Shown in pieces: positions 35,076 through 48,663 of a stretch of 64,000 nucleotides of DNA. The stretch is from positions 20,507,227-20,571,226 of the forward strand of contig JARWKL010000012.1 of the NCBI GenBank assembly GCA_029961685.1, given 5' to 3'. The position numbers were made by a program, and so were the translations under genes. The notes beneath the pieces were generated by a model. The model worked only from the letters and a program-made list of their open reading frames with translations. It was not told the DNA's origin and made no database searches. The stretch is from Aristolochia californica. Lineage: Eukaryota > Streptophyta > Magnoliopsida > Piperales > Aristolochiaceae. Numbering within the stretch: position 1 is the first letter of the stretch; the number at the start of each line of letters is the position of its first letter.

Positions 35076-35974
35076 GTAGTCTCTTTTATCCTCATTTCCC
35101 TTTGGGCTATATAACTCCCTTCTTATCTTCCATCTCATCATTTTTTATTTATGCTAAATTTATTTACTAACGAAAATTTCTTTAATTATTTTTAAGTTTT
35201 TTTATGAAAATTAATTTGCAGCAAAATATTTTAATCAGTAATAATCGTCTAAAATTGTTAATAAAATAAAGTAAAAATTTGACAAAATAAATTTAAATTT
35301 TTATTGATATAGCCTAATGTACTATAATGTACACACAAAAAAAAGTCAAATATAAAAAATATATAATCAAAAACATAAAATTAGTGTGCTATGAAGGACT
35401 AAAGTGGGAGGAGCAATTTTTGTTGTCTGGCTGCTTCAAATTTGATTCTGTAATAGCTCCAAAAGTTGAAGGTGAAAGTGTGTGTATGAAGGTGATTTGT
35501 GAATTAACAGGGAATTGACAGTTTTACCTTGTAGCACATCAAATGGTAGTCTATTTATCAAATAAACTATTATAGGAAATGGTGGTGAAAACATAAGATC
35601 AAGACTGAAAGGTTTTGTTCATTTAAATCTAGTGGATGGCAAGTTCTAATTTTGTATGGCAACATGGTAGATGACATGGCACCACGTCGTCAGTTTTGAC
35701 AGTCCAATGCAGTCAAAGTTGGGCATTTTCCTAATTAAGTTTCAAAATTGGTTATTTTCCTATATAATTCTTTTTAATTGGGCAGCTTACTAAAATTCCC
35801 GAAAATAAAATTAGAAGAACACGATACATATGATTTTATATTATGTAGTTTTGGTTAATTTTCCTTTTGAAGAGGCACAAATCCTAAAATAGCAAACTTG
35901 TTGTTTCTAATTTTGATTTTTATGCTAATTATATAGGTTAACACTTAATATATTATAGTAATAACCCTACTAGG
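35076..35974. other. AT-rich intergenic DNA
   Basis: Copy of 11753-12651. Nothing recognised. Confidence 0.5.
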
Positions 35975-36296
35975 TGTTAAAGATAGTCCCATATGGATTA
36001 GTGATTACAAAGATATTGGTTTATTAGTTATGAAAGAGGTTTCTTAACTTGACTAGTCATTTTGGGATAAGCCTTGGACCCAACATCACATGGTATCATA
36101 GTATGTACTCACATGTGGGTCTCCAACCAAATTATCCAGATGTATAGCCACAAAATAAAGCCTTCATGTGAGGGGGAGTATTAAAGAATAGTCCTGCATG
36201 GATTAGTGAGTACAAATATCTTGGTTTTATTAGTTGGGAAAGAGACTTCCTAACTTGGCAAGTCATTTTAGGATGAACCTTGAACCCAATATCACA
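35975..36296 (+). mobile_element. TRIM-like miniature LTR retrotransposon, module 2
   Basis: Copy of the element at 12652-12973 with the same LTRs, primer site, polypurine tract and flanking CTAGG/TTAGG. It was carried along by the segment duplication and is not a new insertion. Confidence 0.82.
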
Positions 36297-37629
36297 TTAG
36301 GGGACGTTGGTTACTATTTATTGCTAATGTTTGACTTGCTCTACATTACAACTCACCAACACATAACGGGTATGCTCTTAAATAAGATGTCGTGTAAAGT
36401 ACTTTTTGGTGTTAGTGTGCACAATAAAAAAATTAGTGGAAAGTGGAGAATGAGCCCGTTACACATGATAAATCACTTTACAATCATCTATGATTATTAG
36501 GTCAACTTTTTGTAAATGGGCAAAATAATGGCTTGTTTGACTCGGCTAAATATCCCACCGCACGTTCACTTGAGAATTTAATGAGCGTTTGTTATTCTCT
36601 TTAAAAGGTTTGGATCCATAAGTCACTTGCATCTTTAACATGTTTCAAGCATGCATATCCATTTTTTAAAACATGTGTAGATAAATCTCTTTCTTTTAAA
36701 ATTCCAAGCTATTAGGGTTGAACTAGTGGAATTTCCCAAACTTGGATAACAAAATTTTTGTATTCATTTGAGGTGTGTGAATAAATTTTCTTTACTTACA
36801 TTTCTTATTGCTTTAAATTTTTTCATACATAAACTCTAAAATTTTCATTTTGTTGTGATCTATTTGCCTTTTATCTCTTTTTTGTTTACGAGATTAAGGG
36901 AAAGTAAAAACTCAAGTTTTGATTTAAGAAAAAAGTATACATCTAAAATGGAAATGCACAATGCACAAATGTGGAGAGAGATAATTCCAAAAAGTGTCTG
37001 TAATTTTTAGGGATTGTAAACTCTTTTTAGTTTTTATATATTAGGTTTTGCAATCATCGGGAAAAGGGGGATAATCTAATAGATTTTAATTTAATAAGAT
37101 AGTTTTATTTAACTTTTAATTAAAAAAATAAAAATAAAAATATTAAATTAATTAAATATAAAAATCATATACCTAAACAACACATGGTTACTTTATAATG
37201 TCTAGATACTTAATCAAATTTTTCCTTGTACAATATCTAAATTATCAATCTTAAATTAGTAATGTAATACAATATATTATTAAAAGTCATGAATATAAAA
37301 AATAAATAAATAGAATATTTATTAATAAAATAAGATTGATTTTTGTTTAGTCTAAATTAATATAATAATTATAAAATAAAATAAAAAAATTAATTTAATT
37401 AATTATAAAAATAGAATTCTTAAACAAAAATGTTTACTCTAGATACTTGATCAAATTCTTACTTTTACAATATCTTAATTATCACTTTTAAATTAGTAAT
37501 TTAATATAATATTAAAAGTCATGAATATAATAAATAAATAAGGTTGGTTATTAATAAAATAATATGAGTATTTCCATTAAAATCCAACTGAATGAGGTTA
37601 GTCTCAATGCCGAGCGTCGAGTGTAACAA
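36297..37629. other. AT-rich intergenic DNA
   Basis: Copy of 12974-14306. Nothing recognised. Confidence 0.5.
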
Positions 37630-37868
37630 CGAGTGAAAGTGAATTTACTTTCACTCGTTTTTTCACTTAATGAAGTGAATTACCTGTGTAATTCGCTTTC
37701 ACTCTCCACTGACACATTGCACTAATGCTTTTGGAGTCACTTTTCCTAGTGAAAGTAAATTACTTGTGTAATTCATTTTTACTCTCCACTTACACAGTGC
37801 ACTAACTTTTTTGGAGCCACTTTCCCTAGTGAAAGCGAATTCACTTTCACTTACACAATGCACTAACA
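37630..37868. repeat. Short tandem array of palindromic units, module 2
   Basis: Copy of 14307-14545. Here the first palindrome (37630-37657, CGAGTGAAAGT...ACTTTCACTCG) is perfect, with 11-base arms and a 6-base centre GAATTT. Confidence 0.75.
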
Positions 37869-39636
37869 GGCCCATCTGTGAACATGTCAGGTTGTTGGTT
37901 ACTTAAAAAAATAACATCCATATCTCCGTTTCCTATCTTCTAATGAACGACTAACAACCTTTTTGGTCTTTTAAAAATTAAAATGGGTGGGTTTATAATC
38001 TAGTAGCAATTAGAATTCTCGACCACTAGCTGCCAAGAGGACCATGGAAAGTAGCTTGATGAGATTGTGAAGAAATACCTCAAGTTCATAAATGGTGTGC
38101 CAGTTAACTTAAGGAAGAATACAAGAAGAATGCCAAATGATGGTGATTATAGGAAGTGTTCTCTATTGCTCCAATAGAAAACCATATAAAAACTACGCTC
38201 ATCTCTCACTTCCGCCTATTCCTTCAATATTTATTTAACCTTTCATTTAGTTTCTAACATAGACACAAACGCTATAATTCATTTTTTTTTTATGACAGCA
38301 CAAACGCAAGAAAACCAATTGTACTAATCAAATTTTTTAATAGAGATATTTTTCAATGAGAAAACTAATCAAATTAGAAATGATATTTTCATCATTTTTA
38401 ATTGTTTATTGTGTCACTACCAACCCTTACTACGTTTCATGCTCATATACTGATGTCATTTTCTTTCTTTGAGCCCACCTAGCTCCAATTGGATCTATTT
38501 ATGTAGTTAGGATCATTGGGTTAATTAATTAAGGTGGATAAGGTAAGAATGAACTAATTAGTTGGTGGGTAATGTCCAAATGTTGTGTCTTATATCTTAT
38601 AATTTTAAATAAGATTTTTTTATTGCAATAATTTCTAATATGTCTGAAGTCCATTAAAAGTAGGCTATAACAAAATCAATACAAGTTAAAATAATTATTA
38701 AAAAGAAAAAGGCGCTGCTTTTTCCCCTTTTTGTTGCATGTTGAGGTGAAATATTTCCCACCATATCACATGTAAATTCAATAAGTGAACCCTATCCCTC
38801 CTCTCATGTGGCTAGGATGGGGCTTAATCTTGCCCTTGAGAATGGTGAGTCTCCCTCGTTGGTCTTAGGAGTTGAAACTAACCTCAAAGGATTTCGAACA
38901 AAATAGTGATAATAATCACAAAAGAGCATAATGCCTATCACTCAAAAGACAACAATAAAAACCTAATGGGTACAAACAAAAAAGTCTCAAGAAGTTGGCC
39001 TAAGAGGGTAAAGGAGAGTTAAAAAGGATGGTAGGAAAAAGGCAACCGAGTAAAAGGGTAATGGAGGATTAAAAGAAGAGAAAATAACCACCACTGTAAT
39101 AAAAAGGAGAATGTAATGGTAGTACTGAAATAACTAAACAAAATTGACCATGTATGACCCAAGAGGGAGATAAAAAATAGTTCCTCTATGAACATGATGA
39201 TAAAGAAAACATAAAAAAAAATCTCCAATCAGAAAGTTTTGAGATGGAACATCATAATGGAAACTTTCTAAATATGGACTTCTCGTATAAGGCAATTACT
39301 TTTTAACACAACTTGACCAATTTAGAAAGAAAAAATTGAAGAGATAAATTATGGACTAAGAGAGATTTAGGACACTATTTTTTGTAATTTAGAAAAACTT
39401 ATCAACTAAAAAATTTCAGACTTTGTAAAAAATGAAACTAAACTCTTAATGGGAAAGACTTCTCTTAAGGAAACTAATGTAATGTGATATTAAAATTTGA
39501 AGGAAGGAAATATGCTCAATTTAGTAAAATCTTGACTAGATTTAAACAAATAGGGAACTTAACCAACATTACCAACTCAAAAAGTGAAACAAAAAATTTG
39601 GCTTAAATTTGAATTTTCGCATCCAAGAGGATACCC
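37869..39636. other. Intergenic DNA
   Basis: Copy of 14546-16309, including the start-less 40-codon open stretch. No gene recognised. Confidence 0.45.
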
Positions 39637-40067
39637 ACATGACCTTTGATTTTTCTAATATGGATATCTCTCTAGAAAAATCAGATTGAGAAATGGTTTA
39701 TTGGGATGGAAATTAGACTCACTTATATCACTTATATTGGTATAAACCGTTCAGAAAGTTGAGGCTTTATGTTGCAACACGAAACTTTCAGCTGGTTGAC
39801 CCCTGTTGCTACATATGTCGATTTCTCTTTGTAAAAAAATCTGATTCCATCAATTATTTTTTATTTGAAAAATAAACTCAAATATCTTTCCAATGGTATA
39901 TAATTTTCTATATAATATTTTGGTAAAAGGGGTAAGAAAACCACTAAACACTGGAATTAGAAAAGAAACTAAAGGAAACTAGGAACTCGTTTTTTTCTTT
40001 TTCTTTTTCTTTTTCTTTTTCTTACTCCCTTTCTGCTCCATCTTCTACCAATGAAAAGTTTGTCATA
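39637..40067 (-). repeat. Diverged second copy of copia leader sequence, module 2
   Basis: Copy of 16310-16740, with the (TTTTC)n tract at about 39990-40022. Confidence 0.5.
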
Positions 40068-40895
40068 CGAAACCAAATCACGATGACTAACAAAATATTT
40101 GTTATTGGATACATCTTCTGCCGGCAAATTCTATTTCTTTGTTAGAACATTTCTTCCCAATTTTTATCGTCTAAAAATATTCTTCCCTTGACGAGATAAT
40201 ATTGTGGTCAAGAACAGTTTTACATATGTGAGAGAGAAGGGGTAATCCTATTCCAACGACCTTTTGGTCAGTTTTTACTTATCCTTCAATAATTTTTGAA
40301 GGACAAGTCTCCAAGGAGATATACCTTTCCAGAATTGGCCCAATCTAATAATTAAGGGCAATCAAGAAAGATTGGTAAAGCAATCTAGCATTCAGAATTG
40401 CCTTAGAGAGTTAGATGTCATTCTAGCTATGACAAAATTAACCTCTGTAAGCTCAGTTCTATAGAAGTTAATATACAATATTCATCTTGATACGAAGGAT
40501 TTGGGATAAGAGAAGAGAATAGAGGAAGAAGAGACGATGAAGAATTAGGAGGAGAAGAGAATTAGAGATAAGAAGAGACTAATTGAGAATCAAATCCATA
40601 TCTTTTTTATTGAAATCATTCAGGCTTTATATAGCCATACAACTGACGAAAATACAACTGATCAACACCTAGTACAAGTAACTAAACAAACATGATTACC
40701 CACGTACATATAACTAAACAACAACTGCTAATGGTCTTCGTGGTCTGGTGCATGTGATGTGGCACATATCATTTCCCACCGCTTAAGGATCCTTGTCCTC
40801 AAGGATGAAATTAGGATATGATCCTTGTCCTTAAGCTAGTTTATAAGCTAGTTTCACAATGACTTGGTATGGAACAAAGAAACGTTGGGCAAACT

Positions 40896-41930
40896 TCATG
40901 GAGGGTCTGGTTCTGGTGGATCGTCCTCAACATCCTTGATGCCCATAGGGGGAAAATCCTCTATCATAAATAATTGTGGTCGTTCGCGACGATGGCCTGG
41001 AATGAACTTCTCATCACAATAATAGCATAACCCCTTCTCTCGACGTTCTCGTGCCTCTTGGTTGGTTATTCGGCGGAAGGTTGTTGGTTGAGTATTAGAG
41101 CTTTGGTTTATGTGCTGGGTTGGTGGAGGTCCGAGCACCCCAGCTATTGGGCTGGTTGGCACCTTTGGTGTCACAAAAGTTGGTTGGGAAAGTAGTTGGT
41201 GATTTGGTTGCCTCTGCAGCTGATTGCATTCCTCGATGAGCCGAGCCACTCCTATTGTATTTGCCAAGGTTTTAGGTTGTTTAATTTTAACGTCGATGTG
41301 AATGTTGTCTCAAAGTCCTGCAATAAAACAACCAATTAGAAACTTTTTCGGTAGGCCGTCCACTCGGTGGGAAAGCATTTCAAAAGCTTCTTGATAAGCT
41401 GCTACGGTTGTGGTTTGTTTAAGGCGATTCAAAGCTTCTAAAGGGTCCTCGTAGTCGGTTGGACCAAATCGAAGTTGTATAGCCTTGGTAAACTCATCCC
41501 ATGCGAATGGTCTGTGAAATTTCGTCAACCACCTGTGCCATTGCAAGCCGATGCCCTCTAAATGGAAGGAGGCTAGCTGAACTTGTAGTTCTGGTGCAAT
41601 GTGTTTGAATTCAAAGTATTGCTCAGCCTTGTAAATCCATCCAGTTGGGTCGTCTCCTTTAAACTTTGGAAAGGACAACTTGAGGTGTTGATGAGAGTGG
41701 TCTTTTATAGTGTTTGAGCGAGAAATATGTTGGTGTGAGGATTCATCACGTGTAATTGGGTTGGTTTTAGAAGGACTAATGTTTTGGCTACGGAAGCCTC
41801 GAAGAGCCTGGAGCTCGGTTAACACGGCTTGTAAGGCTGCGTTCATCTGATCGAAACTTGACTCGTGTCGTGCCAAAATTTTGTTGACCTCATTGCGGAA
41901 CTCTGTGTTTGTTTTGCCGTGAGTATCCAT
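40896..41930 (-). pseudogene. gag: Gypsy gag, interrupted by one nonsense codon
   Basis: Same 344-codon frame as 17569-18603, from the ATG at 41930-41928. It is interrupted at 41312-41310 by TGA where module 1 has CGA (17985-17983, Arg in GLRDN). The change is a C-to-T transition at a CpG, as expected from deamination of methylated cytosine. The product would be about 206 aa, keeping most of the gag domain but losing the linker and the knuckle remnant. The downstream part (to 40896) remains open. Confidence 0.85.
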
Positions 41931-41965
41931 GGACTGCAAATTTTTTTATTTTTTTTGAACGACGA

Positions 41966-41969
41966 AAAA

Positions 41970-42000
<31 letters not shown>

Positions 42001-42003
42001 AAA
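41966..42003 (+). repeat. (AAAT)n microsatellite, expanded in module 2
   Basis: About nine units here against about three at the same place in module 1 (18641-18656). Confidence 0.85.
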
Positions 42004-43111
42004 ATACTAGAAATTGGTTAGGAAGAAAATATGATCGTTTTAGACCGAGAGAAGGAGACAGAAAGATAATGAAGTGTAAATAAGAGAAAAACTAAGACAA
42101 AGGGTTATTTCTGACAGAAAAAAAATGGAACTGATTAAGGGAAGTTGACGACAGGAGGGAGAAAAATGAAAAAGTACGCTGGGCACGGGGTAGAAACAGG
42201 AAGAGAAAATAAAATTTCTGACAGAAAAAAAAATGGAACTGATTAAGGGAAGTTGACGACAGAAGTGAGAAAAATGAAAAAGTGTGAGGGGTGCGGGGCG
42301 GAAACAGGAAGAGAAAAAAATAGGCCCTGGTTTTGCGGAAACAAAAAATTTCGTCGATTCTGGTAGCGTTGAGGAAGATCTGCTGGTCTGATTCGTAGGC
42401 AACGGCAGAGGCAAAGAGGCGATGACGGCTTCGGTGGCAGAGGTCGAGTCCCGGCAACGACAACGTTGAGGAAGTCAGTGGCTCTGTTTTCTTCCCGAAC
42501 AGAGATTTTCGATGCGGTTTTTCGGAATTTCTTCCCGGCGTCAGAAAAAGGAAGTCGATTCCGGCAGTGTTGAGGAAGATTTACGGGTCTGATTCGCTGC
42601 AGCAACGGCAGTGGCGAGGAGGCGACAACGGTGTTGAGGAAGTTGGTGGCTCTGTTTTCTTCCGAACAGAGATTTTCGATATGTTTTTTTAGAATTTCTT
42701 CTCGGCGACTGATGAAGGTTTGTGGTGACTTTTATTTCGGAATTACTTTACGGAAGATATGGAAAAGAAATTATTTCACGGTAGAAAGAAACAAAGAGAC
42801 GGGAAGGATGGAAGAAGGTCTGCGGCGACAACAGAGGAAGAGGAATTCTTTCTTCAGCAACGGAACGGAATATCTTCCCGGTGGCGTAACCGCGCTCTGA
42901 TACCACTGATACGAAGGATTCGGGATGAGAGAAGAGCACAGAGGAAGAAGAGACGACGAAGAATTAGAAGGAGAAGAGACTAGATAAGAAGAGACTAATT
43001 GAGAATCAAATCCATATCCTTTTTATTGAAATCATTCAGGCTTTATATAGCCATACAACTGACCAAAATACAACTGATCAACACCCAAAAAAGTACTTGT
43101 TCATGTAATAA

Positions 43112-44426
43112 TCAATTAAACTGGGAACAAACCCGCCTTATCTCTCCCGTGGAACCAGTTTTCACACCAATCTGACCCATTTTCACAATTGATTCAGTGA
43201 AATCTCCTTGAAAATATGGTTTAAATACATCACTTTGAAATCCCACGTAGGAATCAACCACTGTTCTTGTCGATTCATCATCGTAAAGCTTAGCATCTGT
43301 TTCAATAACTCCAAATCCATCTCTGATGTTTCGTAGGATACTATCATCAAAGCTGAACTCACTTTCCCTATCGAGGGCTAACCGAACATTGACGTTACCG
43401 TTTTTAGGACACCTTGCCATGAGTTCCAGTAGGAATTCCGGGTTGATCGATGGATCGGAACCACTGCCTGGGCTGAAGTCGTACAGTCTTCTCTGTAGGA
43501 AGAAGCATGCAGTGGTTCCAATGGTATGTGCAGCTGAAAGTTGAAGTTTTCGTCACATAATTACGCTAAATGGATTGTGTTTTACGAATTTTATATTGTG
43601 TAAATGGAATTTAGTTGTAGGAGTACCACTGAGAAGAACTAAATCTTTCTCGGAAAGCCCTTTCTGAAAGAATTTGACCTTGATCTGTTGGATTGAGTCC
43701 TCCACCTCCGGCATGTTATCGGCGTCTGAAACGTTAGAAATCCGGCCGTCTCGTCGACCAGTCGGAACCTGGTAACTTGGTCCATTGCTCTGCAACCACT
43801 AGCAGGAGGTAATTGCGTTATAACAGTAAATTTCCAATCTGGTTTCACTTTTAGATTCAAATTTATCGATCGCAAAAATGTAAAGAAAGACTATTCTTTT
43901 TCCTGGAGCATGTACCAGAATCATGGAGTCTCGAGCGGCTAATGCTACAATGTCTGCGCAGGAGACGGTACCAGGACACTCGGTTTCCAATTGGGTCTTT
44001 GCATTCTCGATCATTTGAAATCCGCGTAGTCCTGCATGATTTGGTGATTTCATCTCGGCCAGCGACTTTCTGATGAGTACCGATCCATCACAACCCTGAT
44101 CAACATCAGAAATTTACAAAAAAATTTAAACCAATTTATGAAGTCTTTGGTAAGCAATATACAGAGAGAAAGCGAGAGAAAGAGAGATCAGAGACCCTGA
44201 CGAAGCAGTCGTGGTAATGCAACCTCAGCAGCGCTGCTGCAATGGTGGGATCCCTTTGAACAGCTTCAGAGACAACAGAATTGATGATGTCCTCCGCATT
44301 TGGACACGTAGAAGAGTAGAATCCCACCATGAGCTGCCCACCTGCAACGCCCAAAAGACTGAAAACTAGAGCGGAAACAAAAGTGATAGACCAGGCAGTT
44401 GTCAGAACAAACTTCGCAGACGCCAT
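43112..44426 (-). CDS. PER43-like: Class III peroxidase, copy 3
   Basis: Same gene model as copy 2, offset by 23348 with no indel. Exons are 44426-44196, 44095-43916, 43789-43627 and 43533-43112, giving 331 aa. Exons 1 and 3 are identical in protein to copy 2. I see five amino-acid differences elsewhere: Met-Lys for Lys-Glu in exon 2, Met for Ile before the exon 2 donor, and Arg for Trp twice in exon 4. The Arg forms ([17 protein letters not shown]) match the family pattern, so this copy looks the most canonical. All haem and catalytic motifs are kept. A TATA box lies upstream and a truncated gypsy LTR lies 26 bases past the stop. Confidence 0.93.
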
Positions 44427-44475
44427 GAGGAAGAAAGAAAGAAGCGTTGCAGAGGAAGAATAAAAGGTGTCGGCG

Positions 44476-44484
44476 TTTAATATA
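44476..44484 (-). promoter_or_regulatory. Putative TATA box of peroxidase copy 3
   Basis: Minus-strand TATATTAAA about 50 bases upstream of the ATG. Confidence 0.5.
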
Positions 44485-44856
44485 GCTTCAGTAGTGACAG
44501 GAGAAAAGAGGATTGAAAAGCTTCAACTAACAAAGTACATGATGTGTGGCTTTTTTCTTCATCTCTATCTCTTACAGAAGGAAGATGGAGACAGATAGCT
44601 GAACAGAACTGCCACCTTGCTCGAATTTAAGTTCATCCATGTGATCTGTACGTGAAAGCCACAACTTCCTATCTTTGGTTCTACTAAAATTTGCAGTTTC
44701 GGGTACCCAAACCAATCAGAGTTATGGTTTGTTTTTAACAGTTTTTTCCTATCCGCGTGATTCTTCCCTTTGCTCACTTGGTTTTCAGTTTCTTGGGTTC
44801 TCATTTTTCATTCACGATTCCTTACCATCGTCGTCCCAATAAAGAAAGAAGAAAGG

Positions 44857-45115
44857 TTTGGTGGTCTCCTTTGACGGAGAGGAGGCTATAAAAGTGGGTC
44901 TGGTCTAGCAGAGGTATGCCTGAACGTTGCCATCGACGAGCCTCTGCGATAGACGAGACATTTTGTTCGTCGGAGACGATAGCCGAGAAGCTCTGTTCGC
45001 CGGAAGTTGACGCCAAGTCAGGAGGTACGATTTCGGTTTATGAATTTCACATATACTTTCGAAATTCATTAAAGTTTTACAATATATACATCGTACCACT
45101 AATTGTAAAACTTTC
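44857..45115 (+). other. GC-richer segment with TATA box and exon-like start, module 3
   Basis: Copy of 21509-21766: TATAAAAG at 44887-44894 and an ATG frame at 44916 (MPERCHRRASAIDETF). It has the same possible donor GGAG|GTACGA. Unidentified. Confidence 0.3.
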
Positions 45116-45316
45116 TTGTGTTATGGTGTGTAAATGTTTATTTTCAATCGAAATTATGAATTTGCATAATATTTTATTTACACACCTTACATACCTTTTA
45201 ATTTGAAATACTCAATCCACCCCCATCTTGAGAAGCTATCTAGGCCAACAATCGCTATTAGAGCTGGATAAACACTTAATTGAAATCAAAATCCACTTGA
45301 TTTTGAAAAAGATTAA

Positions 45317-46725
45317 ATGGCTTCTCAAGATAAATTGCTCCTTCCCAAAGAACAATCCACCAATAATCTTCCTTTGTTCAATGGAACAAACTATGGATAT
45401 TGGAAGGTAAGAATTGAATTATTCCTTCAATCCATGGATTGGGACATATGGCATGTAACTAAGAATTATCCTTTTGAGCCTCAAAAGCTTGAAAATATCA
45501 TTCCAGTTGCAAAGGAATTCAATGAGCTGACTAGGGAAAATAAAGAACGGCTCAAGACAAACTATGAGGCAATAAACCTTTTTGTCAATCAGTTCAATAG
45601 GGTCTCCACATGTAAGACCTCCAAGAATATTTGGGAAAAATTAGATGTCACACATGAAGGAACCACTAGAGTTAAAGACTCTAGAATTATCTTGTTGATA
45701 GCCGAATCAATGAATTCAAAATGAAACTAGGTGTGTCAATAGCTGATATGAACTCTAGGTTCACTCATATAATTAATCAGTTGAATATCCTAGGAGAAGA
45801 TATTTCCTTGTATAGACAAAACAACAAACTTCTCAAGGCACTTACAAAGTCATGGGACATGAGGATGACCGCTATTCGTAAGAATGCGAACTTTAGAACT
45901 ATAAGCTCAAAAAAACTACTAGGAATCCTTCTCACATATGAGATGGAACCTCAAGATGTTGAGGAAGAGCAACCCAAAAGAAAAACGATTGCTCTTATGG
46001 GCAAGATGAGTGTTGAAAGCAACTCTAGTGAAGAAAACTTTAATGAGATGTGTTTTATAACTAGACATCTTCGAAGAATTTATAGGAAAAAGAAGAATTT
46101 TAGAAAAGGCAACTCAAAATGACAAACTTTATGAGAAAGTTGATTTTTGTTTTGAGTGTGGGAAACCGGAAGATAGAAGGAACAATTGTCCAAACCATGA
46201 AGGAAGAACCCCATCTACAAGTAAAGATCCAAAAAACAACAACAACAAGGTCTTGATATTAGCTTGGGATGTCATGGATGAAGAGTCTAGCAACTCAAAA
46301 GAAGAAGAAAGTGGTTGGACTCCTGACAATTGAAAATAATGATGATGAGTCTACCACTTCTGAAGTGGTAAGTGACTCGAACTATGAAACTAAACTTGAA
46401 TTAATTTTAGAAAAGTCTATTCATACCCTAAACACATACAAAGAAAAAAATTAATTGCTCAATTACACGGGATTGCAAAGCTCAAGGAAGAATTTGTCAT
46501 ATTGAAGGAGGCGAATGAAAGCTATATAGCAAATGCCTCACGACAAAGTGTAATGATAGTCAAGCTATCATGTGATAGACTTGCATTTGAGAAGAAGTGT
46601 CTAGACTAAGAGCAACAACTCAAGCTTCTATCTCTCAAATTCACACCCAAGAGGAAAGTTGGGAAGAACAAGAAAAAGAAAATCAAGAAGTTCTCTCCCA
46701 TTCTTCATATTAGATGCCTCTATTG
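45317..46725 (+). pseudogene. Ty1/copia gag relic, extra copy in module 3
   Basis: Copy of 21968-23376 with the same one-base frameshift between 45317-45724 and 45721-46122 and the same knuckle with Asp in place of His. Non-functional. Confidence 0.85.
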
Positions 46726-47980
46726 TAATACATATATCTCCGAGTAGTTGAATTTTGATGATAACAAATACATACATCTTACACTAATTCTTGAATGAAA
46801 CTTTTAAAGAAAATAAAACATTTTTAGAATTTTTGAAAAGTGGATTTGAACCCATTTCAATGCAAAAAAGTGTAAAAAAAAAAAAAAGTGAACACCACTT
46901 GCAGAAAATTTGGGAATTAAAAATGGAGTCAAACCTTCCTTTGGATTCCATACCATTAGGGAGGAAGATTCAAATCAAAGGATTGAAATAAGAATATAAG
47001 GAAGGAAAGATTCGGACACAAGTTACTAGATGCAAATTATTAAGTTTGTGGAGAAAAGAAAAAGGATGCTAATTCAAGTTATAGAAAATTATGGAATTAA
47101 AAATGGATTTAAACCCTGTCCTGAAGACATACATTATAGGAGTCAAACCAATGGGAGGATTTGACCCCATCTAGGTGAAAAAAGAAAAAGAAAAAGGATG
47201 TGAACCTGAGTTAAAGAAAGTTTTGGTACAAATGATGGATTTAAACCTTGTAGCAAGTAAAAGTCTAAGCAATGGAACTGAGGGGTGGATTCAATTGCAA
47301 AATCATACTATTGGAAGGAATAGATCCGAATCCTTGGCACTCGATTCAACTTACTGCAGAAATTCAATTGTTCATAATAATTGAAGTAGACTCACAGGGC
47401 TACAGGTTTCCAAGTTTTTTAAGTGCTACCAACACCTTCACTAGCAAAAATAGGATTTATTGATTATTTTTCCATAATTTTGAGAAAAAAAACCTATTTT
47501 TGTCAAATATAAAAAAACAACTTTACCTACTTATAATGGCTAGTTTTTTTTTTAACATAAAAAATGCATTATATATATCAACTCAGCCCAAACTTCAAGA
47601 CATGCTTGCTCACATGAATTTCTAAGCTCCCAAGTGCTCCCAAGTGTTTTATCAAAATGCTAGTGCCGTTAAGAGTCAAGAAGTATTTTTTTGGTAGAAT
47701 TTCACATTGAACCTATGTATTTATAAACATCGATTTTAAGATCTAATTTAAATACTTGGTTTCTAAATTTTGGAAGCTCAATTCTTTACTATCAAATCAA
47801 TTAGGCTTAAATTTTCATATCAATTGACAAATTTTTTTTTTTAAAAACTTCGCATATTGCCAATATTTCTAAGTTATCAAGTGCTTTCATTTTGAAATCT
47901 AAATTAATAATGTTGTTGAAATTGCTGGTATATTCATCCTAGGATTGGGGTAGTCAATTTTTATACTAGATTGTCATATT
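46726..47980. repeat. Copia-flanking repeat DNA, module 3
   Basis: Copy of 23377-24612. No coding sequence supported. Confidence 0.4.
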
Positions 47981-48663
47981 TGTTAAGCAATCCAAACCTA
48001 CACAAGAGAACATCTACATACAAAGACATGCAAAAGAAGATACAATTACGGAAGGGAACATCTATATGCAAAGATATATAAAGAAGGATACATCTACCAT
48101 GCAAAATCATGTAAAGGTGGCCGTGGAAAGCATGACAAAGGAGGCAATGTCACCATGGAGGACCATGCAAAGGTGATGTCCACCTCACCCATGCATGAAT
48201 ATTGAAGACTTCTCTCCTACAATCACATGAGGGCCCCACTAAAACCTTTTCAAGCTACTCAAGATCTCCTACAAATCATGAACAATCTACCCAAATTAAT
48301 AAAAAAAAAAACTCCCAAATCACTCAATCAAAGGGAGAGAATCAAGGCCAAATCAATCACTTAAGAGGAGAAAATCAAGATCCAAGAATCATGGGAGAAG
48401 AAATGAAAGAACAACACATTGATTAAAGGAAGATCAAATTGATTTGTATAAAAATGTAAGACACCTAGATGACACCACACATGAGGACACGAGTGGTCTT
48501 CTTATTAGTTTTGAAAAACTAAATAAAACAATGTAAACTCACCTCACTCATCTAATTCAAGTCATTCAAAATTCCATCCACTTTGGCTCCCTCTCTTGGT
48601 GTTGGTCTCGAGTGCTTTCAAGCACTTCCCATTTATTCATTCATGGGAGCCTAAAGTTTCTCA
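47981..48663 (+). repeat. Copia-type LTR remnant with primer site, module 3
   Basis: TGTTAAGCAATCC to TTTCTCA, 683 bp, followed by TGGTATTAGAGTAAG. Copy of 24613-25294. Confidence 0.55.

Larger units (their letters stand above)
40488..43085 (-). mobile_element. Gag-only Ty3/gypsy element (TR-GAG type), module 2
   Basis: Copy of 17161-19737. Complete 3' LTR at 40771-40488, truncated 5' LTR at 43085-42907, initiator tRNA-Met primer site at 42905-42890, repeat-rich leader 42889-41931. The truncated edge against the peroxidase 3' end is identical to module 1, so both copies descend from one insertion. It carries a longer (AAAT)n tract just upstream of gag. Confidence 0.85.
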
